Positions 45,576-56,871 of a stretch of 64,000 nt of DNA are shown one piece after another (position 1 is the stretch's first letter; each line of letters opens with the position of its first letter). A program made the translations under genes and the position numbers. The notes under the pieces were generated by a model. It made no database searches, had not been told where the DNA came from, and saw only the letters and a list, made by a program, of their open reading frames with translations. Source of the DNA: Conus ventricosus (lineage: Eukaryota > Mollusca > Gastropoda > Neogastropoda > Conidae); contig CM031596.1 of assembly GCA_018398815.1 (NCBI GenBank), positions 73,815,157 through 73,879,156 on the forward strand. The letters are read 5' to 3'.

Positions 45576-46291
45576 GTATTTGGGGAGGGGGGGGGGGGGG
45601 GGAGTCAGCTTGCTGGCTGCTTGTAGATAGTCCTAAACTTGTTAAAAAAACAACAACAAAACAATAACAACAGGGATGTATATATGAAACACAGACGGAA
45701 CCAAATTTTCATCACTTGTTGCAGCTTCCAAGTTCTAAAGTTAATTTTAACACCAGACAGAATTTGTTTTTTGTTTATTTGTTTTGTGTAATCGACAGGA
45801 TGGAGTTGAAATGTATGCAGCAAAGGTGGTTATTTGAATCTTAAAAGGGGTTTGGGGGGGGGGGGGGGGGGTGTGCTCATGGCTTGGTTTATATCCTATG
45901 ATTTTGTGAAGCACATGGATAGTTGTGTTACTTGTTATCTGTGATCTCTGTGGTATTGGTTTAATGTGGTTGTGTTGGATGGTGATGTATGCATTGTGAG
46001 CATATGGACATATGTGCTTAGCTTTTTGTGCATTTCTTTTAAATTGTAATGCCAATTATAATTGATAGATTTTGAATGGTTATTAGTATTAGCTTTTTCC
46101 CTCTTTCCATGGATTTCCATCAGTTTTTGGAGCTCCAGGGATCGATCTTAGATGGGTACAATTCTGTGGTGAAAAGGGAGGGTGGGGGGAGAAGTTATGA
46201 GTTCATTTTAGAAATCATTCAGTCTGAGACAGCACACCGCCAGTTGTGCTGTGACATTGTGAAGTGCGGCTATAACAGCAACAAATAAAAC

Positions 46292-46347
<56 letters not shown>

Positions 46348-48502
46348 TAGACAAAAAGGTGTATTCAACCACATGAACAGCTATGAACACTACTGCCTGC
46401 TGAAGCTGAAAGCTCAAACTGTCCCCTTGGATGGGTAAGTGACATTTTATCATCACACGAAACTTGTCTAATGATGTTGACCGTTGAGTGATTGACACAT
46501 CAGTATGAAAATGTATTTAAAGTGTGCAAATCATTACTTTTAAAATGAATGTAGGGCTGTCTTTTTAAGCAAAGAAGCTAGTTTTGAAAGAACAATTGCT
46601 GACTGGCAGTCTCCAGAACTCTGCACTCCAGACGTTTGTTTAAGAAAAAAAAACCAATTGTTCCCTAGAGCAGGCAAAAGGCTAAGCCTGTGCTAGGTGG
46701 TGTATGAGATGATACAATATGAGTACCTTTTAACAGCCAACAGATCATTTATAAATGCATTTTCACAATATTTAAAGGATTTAAAATGCATTTGAAAATT
46801 TTTGGTGCATTCTTTTTCAAGAAATAAAGGTGCATAAATAAGCGTATGATACATAAAAAAGAGGGTGTTGGGTTCACAGGGAACAGGGGAAATGTTAGGA
46901 TCAGTGTGATTTTGAAAATGATACTAGTATAGTAACAGGTTATAATGACAAAATTATAACAATGGCAAGATAATAACAAGAATAAGCAACAACAAAAGCG
47001 TGTATTAAGTAAGCATGGAGCATAAATCATTTGCTCACTATTACAGTTGATGATCTAGTATATTGTTTGTATATTCTTGTGTATGGGAAAAAGGTCTGCA
47101 AAGATTTCATTCTGCAGTAAACTTGGAGGCATTACCTCTGATTTTTGCATTATATTGTTGGATCTTGTATCATGCGTTTATTTGCCTGTGAAAATGGAAG
47201 TTTGGTGAGTGTGTGTTTTACTTTACATCTATATATGGACTGTTTAGCAGTTACTGTAATTGTACAAACTACTGTTGGCAGTTTACATTTGTCCAGATGA
47301 AACAGTGCAGATTCATGTGAAATCTTAACATTATATGTGTTTCCACATTTTTCATTTACTAATTTTTCTTAAGTGATCCCAAAGCATCTGATACGTTTAC
47401 AACTCCCAAATAGAATGTTCAGTAGAATCTCTAGGTTCATAACATAACAAACGGTGATAAAGATTCTGCCTTAATGTTTAAAGAAAATACTAGTGGCAAG
47501 AATTCTGTGAACAGTTTGAATTTGTAGCCATTGTTACTAAAGTCTTTCATTATAAATTCTGTGCAGTTTTAAATGCTCCTCTGTCCAAGGACTATAAAGT
47601 TATCATGTTTGTGTCGATTTTAACAATTCAACTTTTCATGGTATTGTGTCAGAGCTTTATAAACAGTCTTGGTGGCTGTGGTATATTATAAATACATCTT
47701 AATGCTCTTAGTATGTCAGATCTATCTTTTTTCCCCTTTTTTTTTCTGTAGCAATTTAAAAAAAAAAAAATAATCTCCAGTTTGAAGGGGTTTTCAGAGC
47801 CACCTGACCCCATCAGAAGTGTTCCCCAGTTCGCCTTGAACCCTTGTAGGGGCATACAGTCGCCTCAGAAGCCCATCATTTTTCCCCTGTCAATTTTGAA
47901 ATTTCTAAATGTCATGCCTGATCATCCAGTGTAAGGAAATGTTGACCTGAAAGACTATTTATTTTAATATTAATGTAGTATCCTCTCTTTCTTTCTACAT
48001 TTTGTTCTTGGTCTTGTGTGTCTGCTTTTGGCTTTTTGCTTTGTAATGTGCTGTTGTAGAGGAAATGTTCTTGCTCTTTGATTTTTGCTACAATTGATTA
48101 ATTTAAGTACTATGTATATGAGTCATTCTTTGCTTCTGGTCACTATTGGGGGTGACTCTATTTCTCATGCTGTAAAAAAAAACCTTGTCGCTCTCAGACT
48201 ATATTTCTTAAATGAAAGTGTTCTTATAGTTTTGAAGAAACGACACCATCAAGAAAAACTTTGGTAGTTTCCATGATTTTTAGTAATGTTAATTTAAACA
48301 TCGAAAATGCCTTCAAAATGGCGTCCGAAAAGGGGACCGAGAAATGTTGCCCAAAACAATGGCTTCATACAATGCATGACAAACTGTTAAAACTTTTTTT
48401 GAGTGTTTGCTATGTGGTAAAAGTGTTTTTTCTGCGCTATGGTAGTCAATACTTTCGCACCGCTTTTTTCGTTTTCATAACACATCATTAATTTACAACC
48501 GT

Positions 48503-49831
48503 CACCTGTGTTACCTTTCGTTGTCACACATTTCGATCGTCGATTGCTGTCGCCAGTACAGCATGTAACATCATATAGCGAAAGGTAGACCGGTAAATGC
48601 ATGTAGTCGATGGAAAAGAATATATTGAAAGAATGATTCAGAAAATAAACGCTAAAACAGTCGAAAAGTAAACATTCGAAAATTTCGCGTCGCATGTGAA
48701 ACGCAGGTAACGCTCCAACCTTTGAAAGCCCCCTTCGACAACAAAGCTAAAAATAGAGTGCACAGATGACGTCGCCTAAACGGTCCATGATTAAGCACAA
48801 ACCTGTGACGTTTCACACAGAAATAGCTACGCAAAAGCTTGTGGGACACAAAATAAAGTGACGCGTCACGCTTCGAACTCTGAGTGAAACGCGGTGACGC
48901 CGGTGCGGGATTTTCCAGTTTTGGCCAATATCATCACGGAAGAACCGATTTCAACTCAAATATTTGCTTTCAACTGCATGAAGGTGAGTTATTAATGTTT
49001 TCTTAATCATTATTCCTTCGTTTTACTGTCATGAATAAGATAATAGTTGTCTTGATCTTTTACAATCTGTACTTAATCGGCCAATTTCGACCGGTTGTTT
49101 GCTCCAACACATGGCGTCAAGTGTAACACAGTTCGACATTTTATCAAAATCATTGTTTCCGCAGCATGGTAGCTATGATTGCATGCATGGATATGTCAGT
49201 TATTTGAGAAATTGTCGTGTCTGTTGCGTCAAAGTTTATGATTATGACAGAAAATACCAGAATCGCATTTAACACAACCTTGTTACACATGACACGAAAT
49301 TTGGATTAATCATCGTGTCACAATGTAACTGTGTGAAGCGCTGGTAACATATTATGTTTTAATTGTTGCATAGGTGTGTAAAACGTGATGCACTTTTAAT
49401 TAAATTAATTGTATGTGTTAATTTACGCAAGGTGCCAAAAAAGTCACAGCCAAGTGATGAAATGTGGCTGAATTCAGCAGAATTCATGTAGTGTCACCTG
49501 CATTACACTTGACACAAAATCTTAGTGTCTCATGAAACTCTGTTGTTCCAGTTTAGATAAGTGCATCTATCTTCATTTCTGCAAAAAAAAAAAATCATTA
49601 TAATAATCATTGTACATTATTCTTTTTTTCTTTTTTTTTTTTTTTAATAGTATATTTCTGGTTATTTCTGTGTAAATTAGAGAAAAGCTTTTTTAAGAAA
49701 CTTTAACAGCTCAGTTTGTGTGTTTCCTTCCTGTTTATTTATGGTCATTCCTAGTTTTACTGATTATGTGTCATTTTGAAAGTGTGACCATTTGTATGTT
49801 ACATGACAATGCTACCAACTGTTTTAATCTC

Positions 49832-49873
<42 letters not shown>

Positions 49874-50124
49874 GGTGCTTGCAGTTGGCAGACACTGTGT
49901 GGTCCTCACAGTGGAGGTCCAGACGGAGAAAGGACCACAGGCCATGGAAGTGCCTGAGGATGACTTTGTTGTGAAATTCCTCATCTGTGCTGGGAAATTC
50001 TATATTTTCCCAAACAGAGACCAAACCTTCTTAGTATCCAAAAAGGACACAACATAGATTGACACGCCAGCAGTTGACACCCATGACCACTACTTTTTTT
50101 TTAAAGAACTGCCAGCAGAATTGA

Positions 50125-50166
<42 letters not shown>

Positions 50167-50770
50167 ACACTTACAAATTAATTTTCTGTAAAGAACAAGA
50201 AATCTACAGTGCTGATTAAATATGGTTTGTACAACATTTCGATTGTATTTCTCATTTGTTTCTAATGAATGAAGCCAAGGGTGTGTGGAAAGGGGGGGGG
50301 GGGGGGGGGGGGGGATTAATAGGATTTGTAAAGGACTTAAAGTCCTAGACAATGATAGATGGTTAGTTGCTAAAGTTCAGTGTGCTCACTTTGAAAGTGA
50401 TGTTGGTGTCATATGTAACGCAGTTACGCTTTATGGAAACGGTCACATATTTCTTGAAAGAAAATGAACAACCTTTATTTGCCATATTCATTTCATTTTT
50501 TGGATCAGGGGGAAAGAGCACAGACCATATTTGGCAAGCAGTTGTTCTTGCATGAGTAACAGTTAATTACTAAAGAATGAAGTGTAACTGTGTTACGGTG
50601 TCACATAAACGAGTCAATGCTGGTATCACAGGGCAGAAGGGTGATAGCATCAAATCTGTTCATGCACACTTCTAATAATGTCTGCTAATAGGCTGCCTAT
50701 GGCCAGTTTTCATTTTTGTACAAATAAGGTATTTTACTACTGATGTGGTGTCAACACGTAACGCAGTTAC
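48503..50770. repeat. Dispersed composite motif GTGTCA...GTAACnnnGTTAC
   Basis: Three perfect palindromes: GTAACGCAGTTAC at 50415-50427, GTAACTGTGTTAC at 50584-50596, GTAACGCAGTTAC at 50758-50770, each beside a GGTGTCA word. Near matches with the same adjacent GTGTCA or CGTCA word lie at about 49125 (CGTCAAGTGTAACACAGTT), 49315 (GTGTCACAATGTAACTGTGT), 49277 (minus), 49492 (minus) and 48503 (minus). Confidence 0.7.
49875..50057 (+). CDS. Orphan terminal exon, 60 codons with stop; TE-derived or alternative last exon
   Basis: It follows a long T-tract and acag acceptor at 49874, is open in phase 0, and ends at TAG 50055-50057. The product starts VLAVGRHCVVLTVEVQTEKG; the segment DDFVVKFLICAGKFYIFPNR DQTFLVSKKD resembles short C-terminal modules found in uncharacterised TE-linked animal proteins (V.F....G..Y.WP....W....D). 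An ATTAAA lies at 50215. No partner exon was recognised upstream. Phase 0 lets it splice from the Mask exon ending 45575, which would give a Mask isoform cut before ankyrin block 2. TE origin seems likelier. Confidence 0.5.
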   Translation: MLAVGRHCVVLTVEVQTEKGPQAMEVPEDDFVVKFLICAGKFYIFPNRDQTFLVSKKDTT

Positions 50771-51066
50771 TGTTCCAACACCTTGGGTCTTCCCATGGGC
50801 ATAACATAGCAGCAAGTAATGTCACAGATTTCTTTCTTTTAGGGGATGCCTTTGCTCACCTTGAGGTGACAAATTACAAGTTTTCACACTTGTGCAGCCA
50901 TTTTGAAATTTTGACACTTGGTCCCTCCTTTAGTTACCAGTAGCAAAGAATGACTCATATGCAAACAAGTGAAAATGAAAATTTGCAGTGTGTTGGAGTG
51001 GTATACAATATGTTTGAACAAAACTTTCTTTCAGCTGTAAGTTTTTTGGGTTTTTTTTTGTTCCAG

Positions 51067-51220
51067 CAGAGCAGTCTGTACCCATCTGCCTTGGATGTGG
51101 ACTCGCAGACGGAAAGTAATCACGATACTGCCTTGACGCTGGCCTGTGCAGGGGGGCACTCAGAGTTGGTCAGCCTGCTTCTTGCGAAAGGAGCAGACAT
51201 AGAGCACAGGGACAAGAAAG
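51067..51220 (+). CDS. ANKHD1: Mask exon: start of ankyrin block 2 (repeat 16)
   Basis: The acceptor region ttccagcag is a tandem NAGNAG: use of 51066 adds one Gln compared with 51069, and both keep phase 0. The donor is AAAG|gtggaa at 51221, a slightly weak site, and one base is left over. The product QSSLYPSALDVDSQTESNHD leads into TALTLACAGGHSELVSLLLA and ADIEHRDKKG, nearly identical to repeat 16 of ANKRD17/ANKHD1. The pre-repeat YPS.D.D..TESNHD signature is family-specific and fixes the identity. Confidence 0.97.
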
Positions 51221-53415
51221 GTGGAAGATCTTTGGACTGTTTGTCTGAGCATGTTTTTAGAATTGAACATGGAGATATGAAATTCAGATAACAAACAAGA
51301 AATTGACATCATGATTCTCCAAATGGTTGCATCAGCAGATGAAATTAGCCAATCAGATCAGCTAATTTATTCCGTATTTGATGAATCACTGTTCCAAGTT
51401 CACCACTCTTGCCACTAAGAGAGCCAGTCATGCTTTTACAATGGGAACTTGTGGATTTTAGAGCATGCCTCAAGATACACAATTCAGTCAAAGGAGCTCT
51501 CTTTGGTGCTTTGCTCTTTAATGAGTGAATATGTATTGCACATAAATGGAATAAGAAATAACTTTCCTAAGAAATTATGTAAATGATTTAATTATTCATA
51601 CAAAATTAATGTTACAGCATTACTTGAAAGTTGAAATTTGCTGCTATGAAAAGAAATACAAATTTCTTTGCGAAGGCTTGGGATTTTTTTTGTGGGACAT
51701 GTGCATGAGTGCTACTGTGCCGGTTATGTGCCGCAATGCCGGTTTTTAATAATGGCTGATGCCAACAGTGCCGTTTTTTGTTGTTTTTTTTTTTTTAGTC
51801 TGAGGAGCAACGAATTTTCGTAGAAAGGTTTAAGTCGGACAGCAGTTTCATTATTCGTTTGAATTCCTATCAAGTTAAAAAAAAGAAAAATTATTAATGT
51901 GTTCTGTTGTCGCTCATCCGTGCTAGAGGTATGAAGTGCTCCACTTCCTTAAGGTCGATTCGATGACACAGACATACGCACATTTGAAAGTCAATGCTCC
52001 ACACGTTAGCATGACAACAGAACAATTGTTATAATGCTGTTTTTGACAAAAGGGGATGTGTCAAAGCTAGAGGAGGTGGAGAAAAGCATGTGAAATTGCA
52101 AGCAATAGAATGGCTGACAGAAAAGGATACAAACAGTGAAACATTTGGCCTGTGGCTACAGAAGATGGACATGCCAGGAGTGGCTTTCTGTTCTGTTTGT
52201 ATGAAGACTTAGAAGATTTGAAATAGTGACAGCAAATTTTACGGTGACTACATTCCTCTGTGTGTGGCGATTTCAAATTGAATATCAAGACCGCATCTGT
52301 TGAGTAGCTGTATTGTGGCTTCTCATACCAAGTATATCTGCAGCCATCTGCCAAAAATAGTTCATGTCAGGAGTATAACTCACGGTGACTTATGAAAACA
52401 ATCTTGAGTCCCTATTCACTTCAGAATACAATCTACAGTGCATGGGAGATTTAAAAGGTATAAAGATAAGTGCAGATTAAACTTGAAACAAAAAAAAAAG
52501 GGAAAAGTGATCTTTGATTTTCTTCAGGAAATTGCATTTTAGTTGTGTTTTATGTATTTATTTATGAAATTTCAGCTTTAATATCAGGCCTAAGTTTCCA
52601 CTTTGCATTCAGTGAGAGCCTTTCATTTGCCTTCTAAAATGCCAGGACCTGGATCCCTGCCTTTCAGGTTTTTAACAAATCTACTGGTAGCAAGCACCCA
52701 TGTTTAATGGGAATAAATTGTTTTCCTTGCATTAGACTGGGTACTTTTTTTTCTTTTTTAAATAGGAGCTTAAATTTTAAAGTTGTTAGGTTTTGTAAAG
52801 TGAGTCAGATACAAAAAAAAAACTTTTTTTTTTTTCTATTTTCAATCTTATTCTGCATATGTTTTAGCTACATACCAGAAGGTAGTACATCTTTAAAACA
52901 AACCCACCAAATATTTGAAATTTCTTGTCCTTTTTCATTGTTTACTGATCATATGAGAATAAATGCATTGTACTGTTGGTATGCACCTATCTGTTTGAGG
53001 CTCTGGGCTTCTGACTATAGCATGTTTTTAACTTTGAGGGTCATTCTCCTGGGTTCTCAATTGTCTTGAATTGAGCCATGGGAAATAGTACTTAGGCGCC
53101 AGCTCAGTGCTGCAGGGAGGAAGTGTCCTGATCAGTTGGCAGGCAGGCAGTTTGTACCTATGTGTTTAAGAGCTGCACCAGCTGTAAAGATTTAGGCCCA
53201 CAGAGCCAACTTAACAGTCATAGTTTGCACAAGTTTGATGGTAGGTATGCTAACTGAATAAAGAGTCAGATCAAACCCCCAATATTTATAGATCAAACTC
53301 CCATATTCGTATTAATGTATTATACAGTCTGCTGGAGTAGGGAGGAAACGTTTGTGTGTTTTTGGGCCGTTTTATCTCCATTGTAATATAGCAAAACTTA
53401 CTTTTTTTATTGCAG
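51221..53415 (+). other. Intron of Mask without recognised element
   Basis: 2.2 kb, AT-rich. A GC-richer patch at about 51690-51980 (GCCGGTTATGTGCCGCAATG, CCGGTTTTTAATAATGGCTG) may be an old repeat; no coding recognised. Confidence 0.6.
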
Positions 53416-53561
53416 GTTTTACTCCGCTGATCCTTGGGGCAACAGCAGGTCACCTGGAGGTTGTGGAGATTCTGTTGGACCATAATGCTGACATTGAGGC
53501 CCAGTCTGAGAGAACCAAAGATACTCCTTTGTCACTCGCCTGCTCAGGAGGGAGATATGAG
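53416..53561 (+). CDS. ANKHD1: Mask exon: ankyrin repeats 17 and start of 18
   Basis: The acceptor is tttattgcag at 53415 and the donor is TATGAG|gtgaga at 53562. Two leading bases complete Gly; it ends in phase 0. The product FTPLILGATAGHLEVVEILL then ADIEAQSERTKDTPLSLACS GGRYE matches repeats 17 and 18 almost residue for residue. The SERTKDTPLSLACSGGR string is a hallmark of this family. No unusual residues were seen. Confidence 0.97.
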
Positions 53562-54115
53562 GTGAGATACAGTGTTCTCCCCCCTCTCCCCTCCCTCCCT
53601 CTTTTTCTTGCCTGTTCATGAAAGTTCTGGTTCTCTGGAATGAAATAGAGTGTCTCTAAATAATTTGTCAGAAAGAAAGAAGGGAAGAATCTTCATGGTG
53701 TTAATAGATGCTAGTGCTTTTTCTTTATTCTTTTCCAATTAGTAGTTTAATGGCAACACATAAAAGAAAAAAGATCTGTCATCTCATGATTGTGTGTTTT
53801 GGCAACGTTTTAGAAATTCATAGACAAAATGACCAAAGAATACAATTTATACATGATTTTAAAGTTTTTTTTTATGTTGACTTTTAAATTGTCCAAACAA
53901 TTTTTTCGTGGGCGCTTACAGTAAATTTATGTTGTACTTTAAATTATGTCACTAAATTAAAAAAAAAAAAGGTGAAAGTATGGATGCATGCTGTAGTATA
54001 TTTCTACTGAATTGGGCAGATGTATGTGTAAAGATTCAATGAATTTTGAAAGTAATGTACTCTTACTCATTACAGACTTGTTCAGTGTCAAATCCTTCAC
54101 CATTTTGTTAGGGAA

Positions 54116-54170
54116 CAGCCCTGATGTGGCCCTTTGCGGTCGGCTGGGCTATAAGCAACATTATCTTATC
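54116..54170 (+). mobile_element. 55-bp retroposon-like insertion, copy 2
   Basis: Runs from CAGCCCTGATGTGGCCCTTT to AACATTATCTTATC, one C longer than copy 1 and otherwise identical. A perfect 11-bp duplication TTGTTAGGGAA flanks it (54105-54115 and 54171-54181). Confidence 0.85.
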
Positions 54171-54348
54171 TTGTTAGGGAAAGAGCTACTTTTAATCTGT
54201 TTCAACACCATCCAAGAAGAAACTACTTTGGTTTTAGTCTTTTCAGGGTTTTAGTCTTTTCAGACCTACCAGTCCTTTTCGTTTTGGGTGAAATTTGTTT
54301 TGTTTTGTTGTCTTTTATAACAGTTATCTGGAAACAATTCTGTTTTCC

Positions 54349-54440
54349 AGTGGCCGTGGTAGAGTGGTTGACATCATGGACTTACAGGCTGGGAAGTTGT
54401 GGGTTCGATTCCCAGCAGAGACATTTATTTCTGTGATCTT
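54349..54440 (+). repeat. tRNA-derived SINE head
   Basis: GGCCGTGGTAGAGTGGTTGA gives a D-arm/A box, and TGGGTTCGATTCCCA a perfect T-arm/B box about 50 nt later. Acceptor stem and anticodon arm do not fold well, so it is a SINE head rather than a tRNA gene. Confidence 0.7.
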
Positions 54441-54509
54441 TTGTCATGGCTGGCTCTTAGAGCTGAGTGTGCTTGCTATAGGCTCAGATGGGAAGACTAG
54501 AACTGTACA

Positions 54510-55016
54510 GTCAAATTTCACCCACTTCAAGAATCTCTAGAAGCTTTTGTTTTTCAAATTTTCTTTGGGGGGGGCTGGGCCCAGGCCCAGCAGCAATGGG
54601 CAATTCGCCATCGCCATCATCATGACCCAAATCATGATCAATTTTGGCCTCAAAGTCGGTCAGCAGTCGATCTTTATTTAGAACTAGGTCAAGGTCGACG
54701 TCAGAATTGTTTCATTTCAAAAATTCTTCAAGAGTATAGCCCTCAAATACACTCTCTTCATCACTATCATATTGGAAAAAGGATTCTAGAAGTTGCATAG
54801 CTTCTTGATCCGCCATTTTCCTGGAAAATCTTTGCAAAAAAAAGCCGAACTTGGAAAATTCACAGCAGCGAAACTACTCCATCAAAACTCTTGCAACAAA
54901 AAAAACAAATGGCATCCAGAAACGGTCCTACCAGAAGACTCTTCTGTCCTGATAGCATTCTGGGATATGCCATAGTGGAAGTGAAAGTCGATCTTGGTCA
55001 GTGTGGTAGGAGTGGG
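54510..55016 (-). mobile_element. piggyBac-like element, left end missing, TTAA at 55017
   Basis: It is homologous to 32180-32720 (shared AAGAATCTCTAG, CCCAGCAGCA.TGGGCAATTC and the GGTAGG..GTGGGTTAA right end). The minus strand from about 54815 reads MADQEAMQLLESFFQYDSDE then ESVFEGYTLEEFLK-stop, a piggyBac N-terminus. No left inverted repeat was found, so the copy is truncated near the SINE. Confidence 0.75.
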
Positions 55017-56398
55017 TTAATGGATGCATCTTTAAAAATTTGCTTACATTTCCTGACCAATGGTGAGAGCGTGTAGGGGTGCCACTTTTAATTCTCTTTA
55101 ATTGTAAGAGTCATTTGTTTTTTTGTGTGACTAAATTGGCTGATACAATGTAATTTCTGATTTACTTATTCCATTCTTGTTTTCTTTGTTTGATTCTTGA
55201 TAGTTGATAAAACCCAAAATGTGTGAGGTTCATAACTCTGGCATACTTAAAAAACTGGTTCTCGGCATTTTCAATATCTGAAAACTGATTCTCTACAGAC
55301 CGTCGGACGCTACTGATCCACAGGGCATATCCACTTTCTTTTCCTTCCATTTTCAGTTCTCACTACCCTCAGTAGTTGTTTGTCATTTTGTGGCTAACCT
55401 GACCACATTCTTGCAGGGTTACCAGGCTTAGACCAGGATCATCCAGATGTTCCATTCTGTACTCGGTCTTGTGTTGATTATATTTGTGATTTGCTGCTAG
55501 GGAAATCAGTATTTAGAACTTCTATTATTTCCTTTCTATTCATTGAAATGCTTCAGTGATTTATGTGGAGGATCTAATTATGGAGAGACAGCTCACGAAG
55601 TTCTGAGTTTCTTTACTTCCTTACAGATTGAAAAATTACTCTTTTGAAAGTGTTTCCCATGATAGCTGCAGACATGTCACAGCGACTATAGCTGCAGACA
55701 TGTCACAGAGATTGATATATTAATGATGTTATTTTTGGTACCAGGAGGGAAAGTGTAACAACTTTTGGAAACAAATAATTGTGTCTTTAAATCTTTTGAA
55801 ATTAAACAAGTTTAAGATATTTATTTGTTTATTCAGTTTTTGTCTGCTGATGTCTGTGAGATGTTGCAGTTAAATGGTAACATTGTTCACCTGCACAGCT
55901 ACTGATCTCATGTTCCAATTGTACGTGGGGTCAGGTTTTTAAGGCTTGAAAAGCATCCCTGTCTTTCTAATTATAAATGGGTGCCAAAATCAGTTCAGAG
56001 AAAGTTGAGGCTGCAGAATGAGCCTGTTCTCCATTCCATGATGTCACACCCATGACATGGTTAACCTCTTCAACAGTCCACCTAATCAGCAAGAAGACTA
56101 ACTTAATTGTCCTTTCCTTCTTTGAGAAGAAGGGAGGGTGAGGGGCGGGAGGGGGGGGGAGGAGATAAAGTGAGGACAAACTAACAAAATGTGATGAACT
56201 GTTGACAATCTTGTGGTCTTCTGACTTCCTTTTAAATTGATATTTCATCATTTATGAGAAATCTAAACATCGCCCTTTCATTATCCGTGTCAGTAGGACT
56301 GAGAGATAAACTTTGTGGCTTGTATTGAAGTGTGGTTTGCTTGTGCTGTACTTTTTTTTATTTCCAAATATACATCAGCAATTTCCTTGTATGTGCAG

Positions 56399-56541
56399 GT
56401 GGTGGAGCTCCTCCTGAACAGGGGAGCAAACAAGGAGCATCGCAATGTGTCGGATTACACCCCACTCAGCTTGGCAGCGTCTGGAGGCTATGTCAACATC
56501 ATCAAGTTACAGCTTGCTCATGGGGCAGAGATCAACTCTCG
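56399..56541 (+). CDS. ANKHD1: Mask exon: ankyrin repeats 18 (end) and 19
   Basis: The acceptor is tgtatgtgcag at 56398 and the donor is TCTCG|gtaagt at 56542 (strong). It starts in phase 0 and leaves two bases. The product VVELLLNRGANKEHRNVSDY and TPLSLAASGGYVNIIK matches repeats 18 and 19. In the second helix of repeat 19 the usual KLLL core reads KLQL, placing a Gln where the family normally has Leu or Ile. That may be a tolerated substitution or a base error. Confidence 0.97.
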
Positions 56542-56765
56542 GTAAGTTTCTGTTATGGATGTCTGGGAATAGTGGGCTCTAAGACTGCTTTTGTAATTTA
56601 GCTGTGTTGTCTTTTGGACTTAATTCTACAAGGAACACGTAATGTTTGAAAAGAATTAATCCAAGTGTGTTCATCAAACCTTTTCATTACCTGCAGTCTT
56701 GTGGTGGTGGTGTAAATGATGATAGGCTCTTGGCTGTTGACTGATTCTAGAATTGTATCATGTAG

Positions 56766-56871
56766 GACCGGGAGTAAGCTGGGCATTTCCCCTCTCATGC
56801 TGGCTGCAATGAATGGACACACTCATGCTGTCAAGCTTCTCCTGGACATGGGCAGCGACATCAATGCTCAG
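56766..56871 (+). CDS. ANKHD1: Mask exon: ankyrin repeat 20
   Basis: The acceptor tatcatgtag at 56765 has a weak pyrimidine tract, but the intron before it is only 224 nt, the shortest found. The donor is GCTCAG|gtaacg. One leading base completes Arg; it ends in phase 0. The product TGSKLGISPLMLAAMNGHTH then AVKLLLDMGSDINAQ matches repeat 20, including the family-typical insertion TGSKLG before the repeat. Confidence 0.97.

Larger units (their letters stand above)
45576..51066 (+). other. Intron of Mask
   Basis: 5.5 kb. It holds G-tracts (45585-45602, 45855-45871, 50290-50314), an AC microsatellite at about 46311-46345, an orphan stop-bearing exon at 49875-50057 and a cluster of GTAACnnnGTTAC-type motifs from about 48500 to 50770. 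46500-48200 is AT-rich with nothing recognised. Confidence 0.75.
53562..56398 (+). other. Intron of Mask
   Basis: 2.8 kb. It holds a 55-bp retroposon (54116-54170), a tRNA-derived SINE head (54349-54440), a truncated piggyBac-like element (to 55016), a 24-bp tandem duplication near 55658 (AGCTGCAGACATGTCACAG) and SINE-like body at about 55930-56060. Confidence 0.8.

Noticed and set aside
48387..48695. 102-residue minus-strand frame
   Set aside because: No domain or homologue recognised, Phe/Tyr/Cys-rich composition of AT-rich non-coding DNA.
54349..54440. tRNA gene
   Set aside because: A good T-arm is present, but acceptor stem and anticodon arm do not pair well; it is a SINE head.
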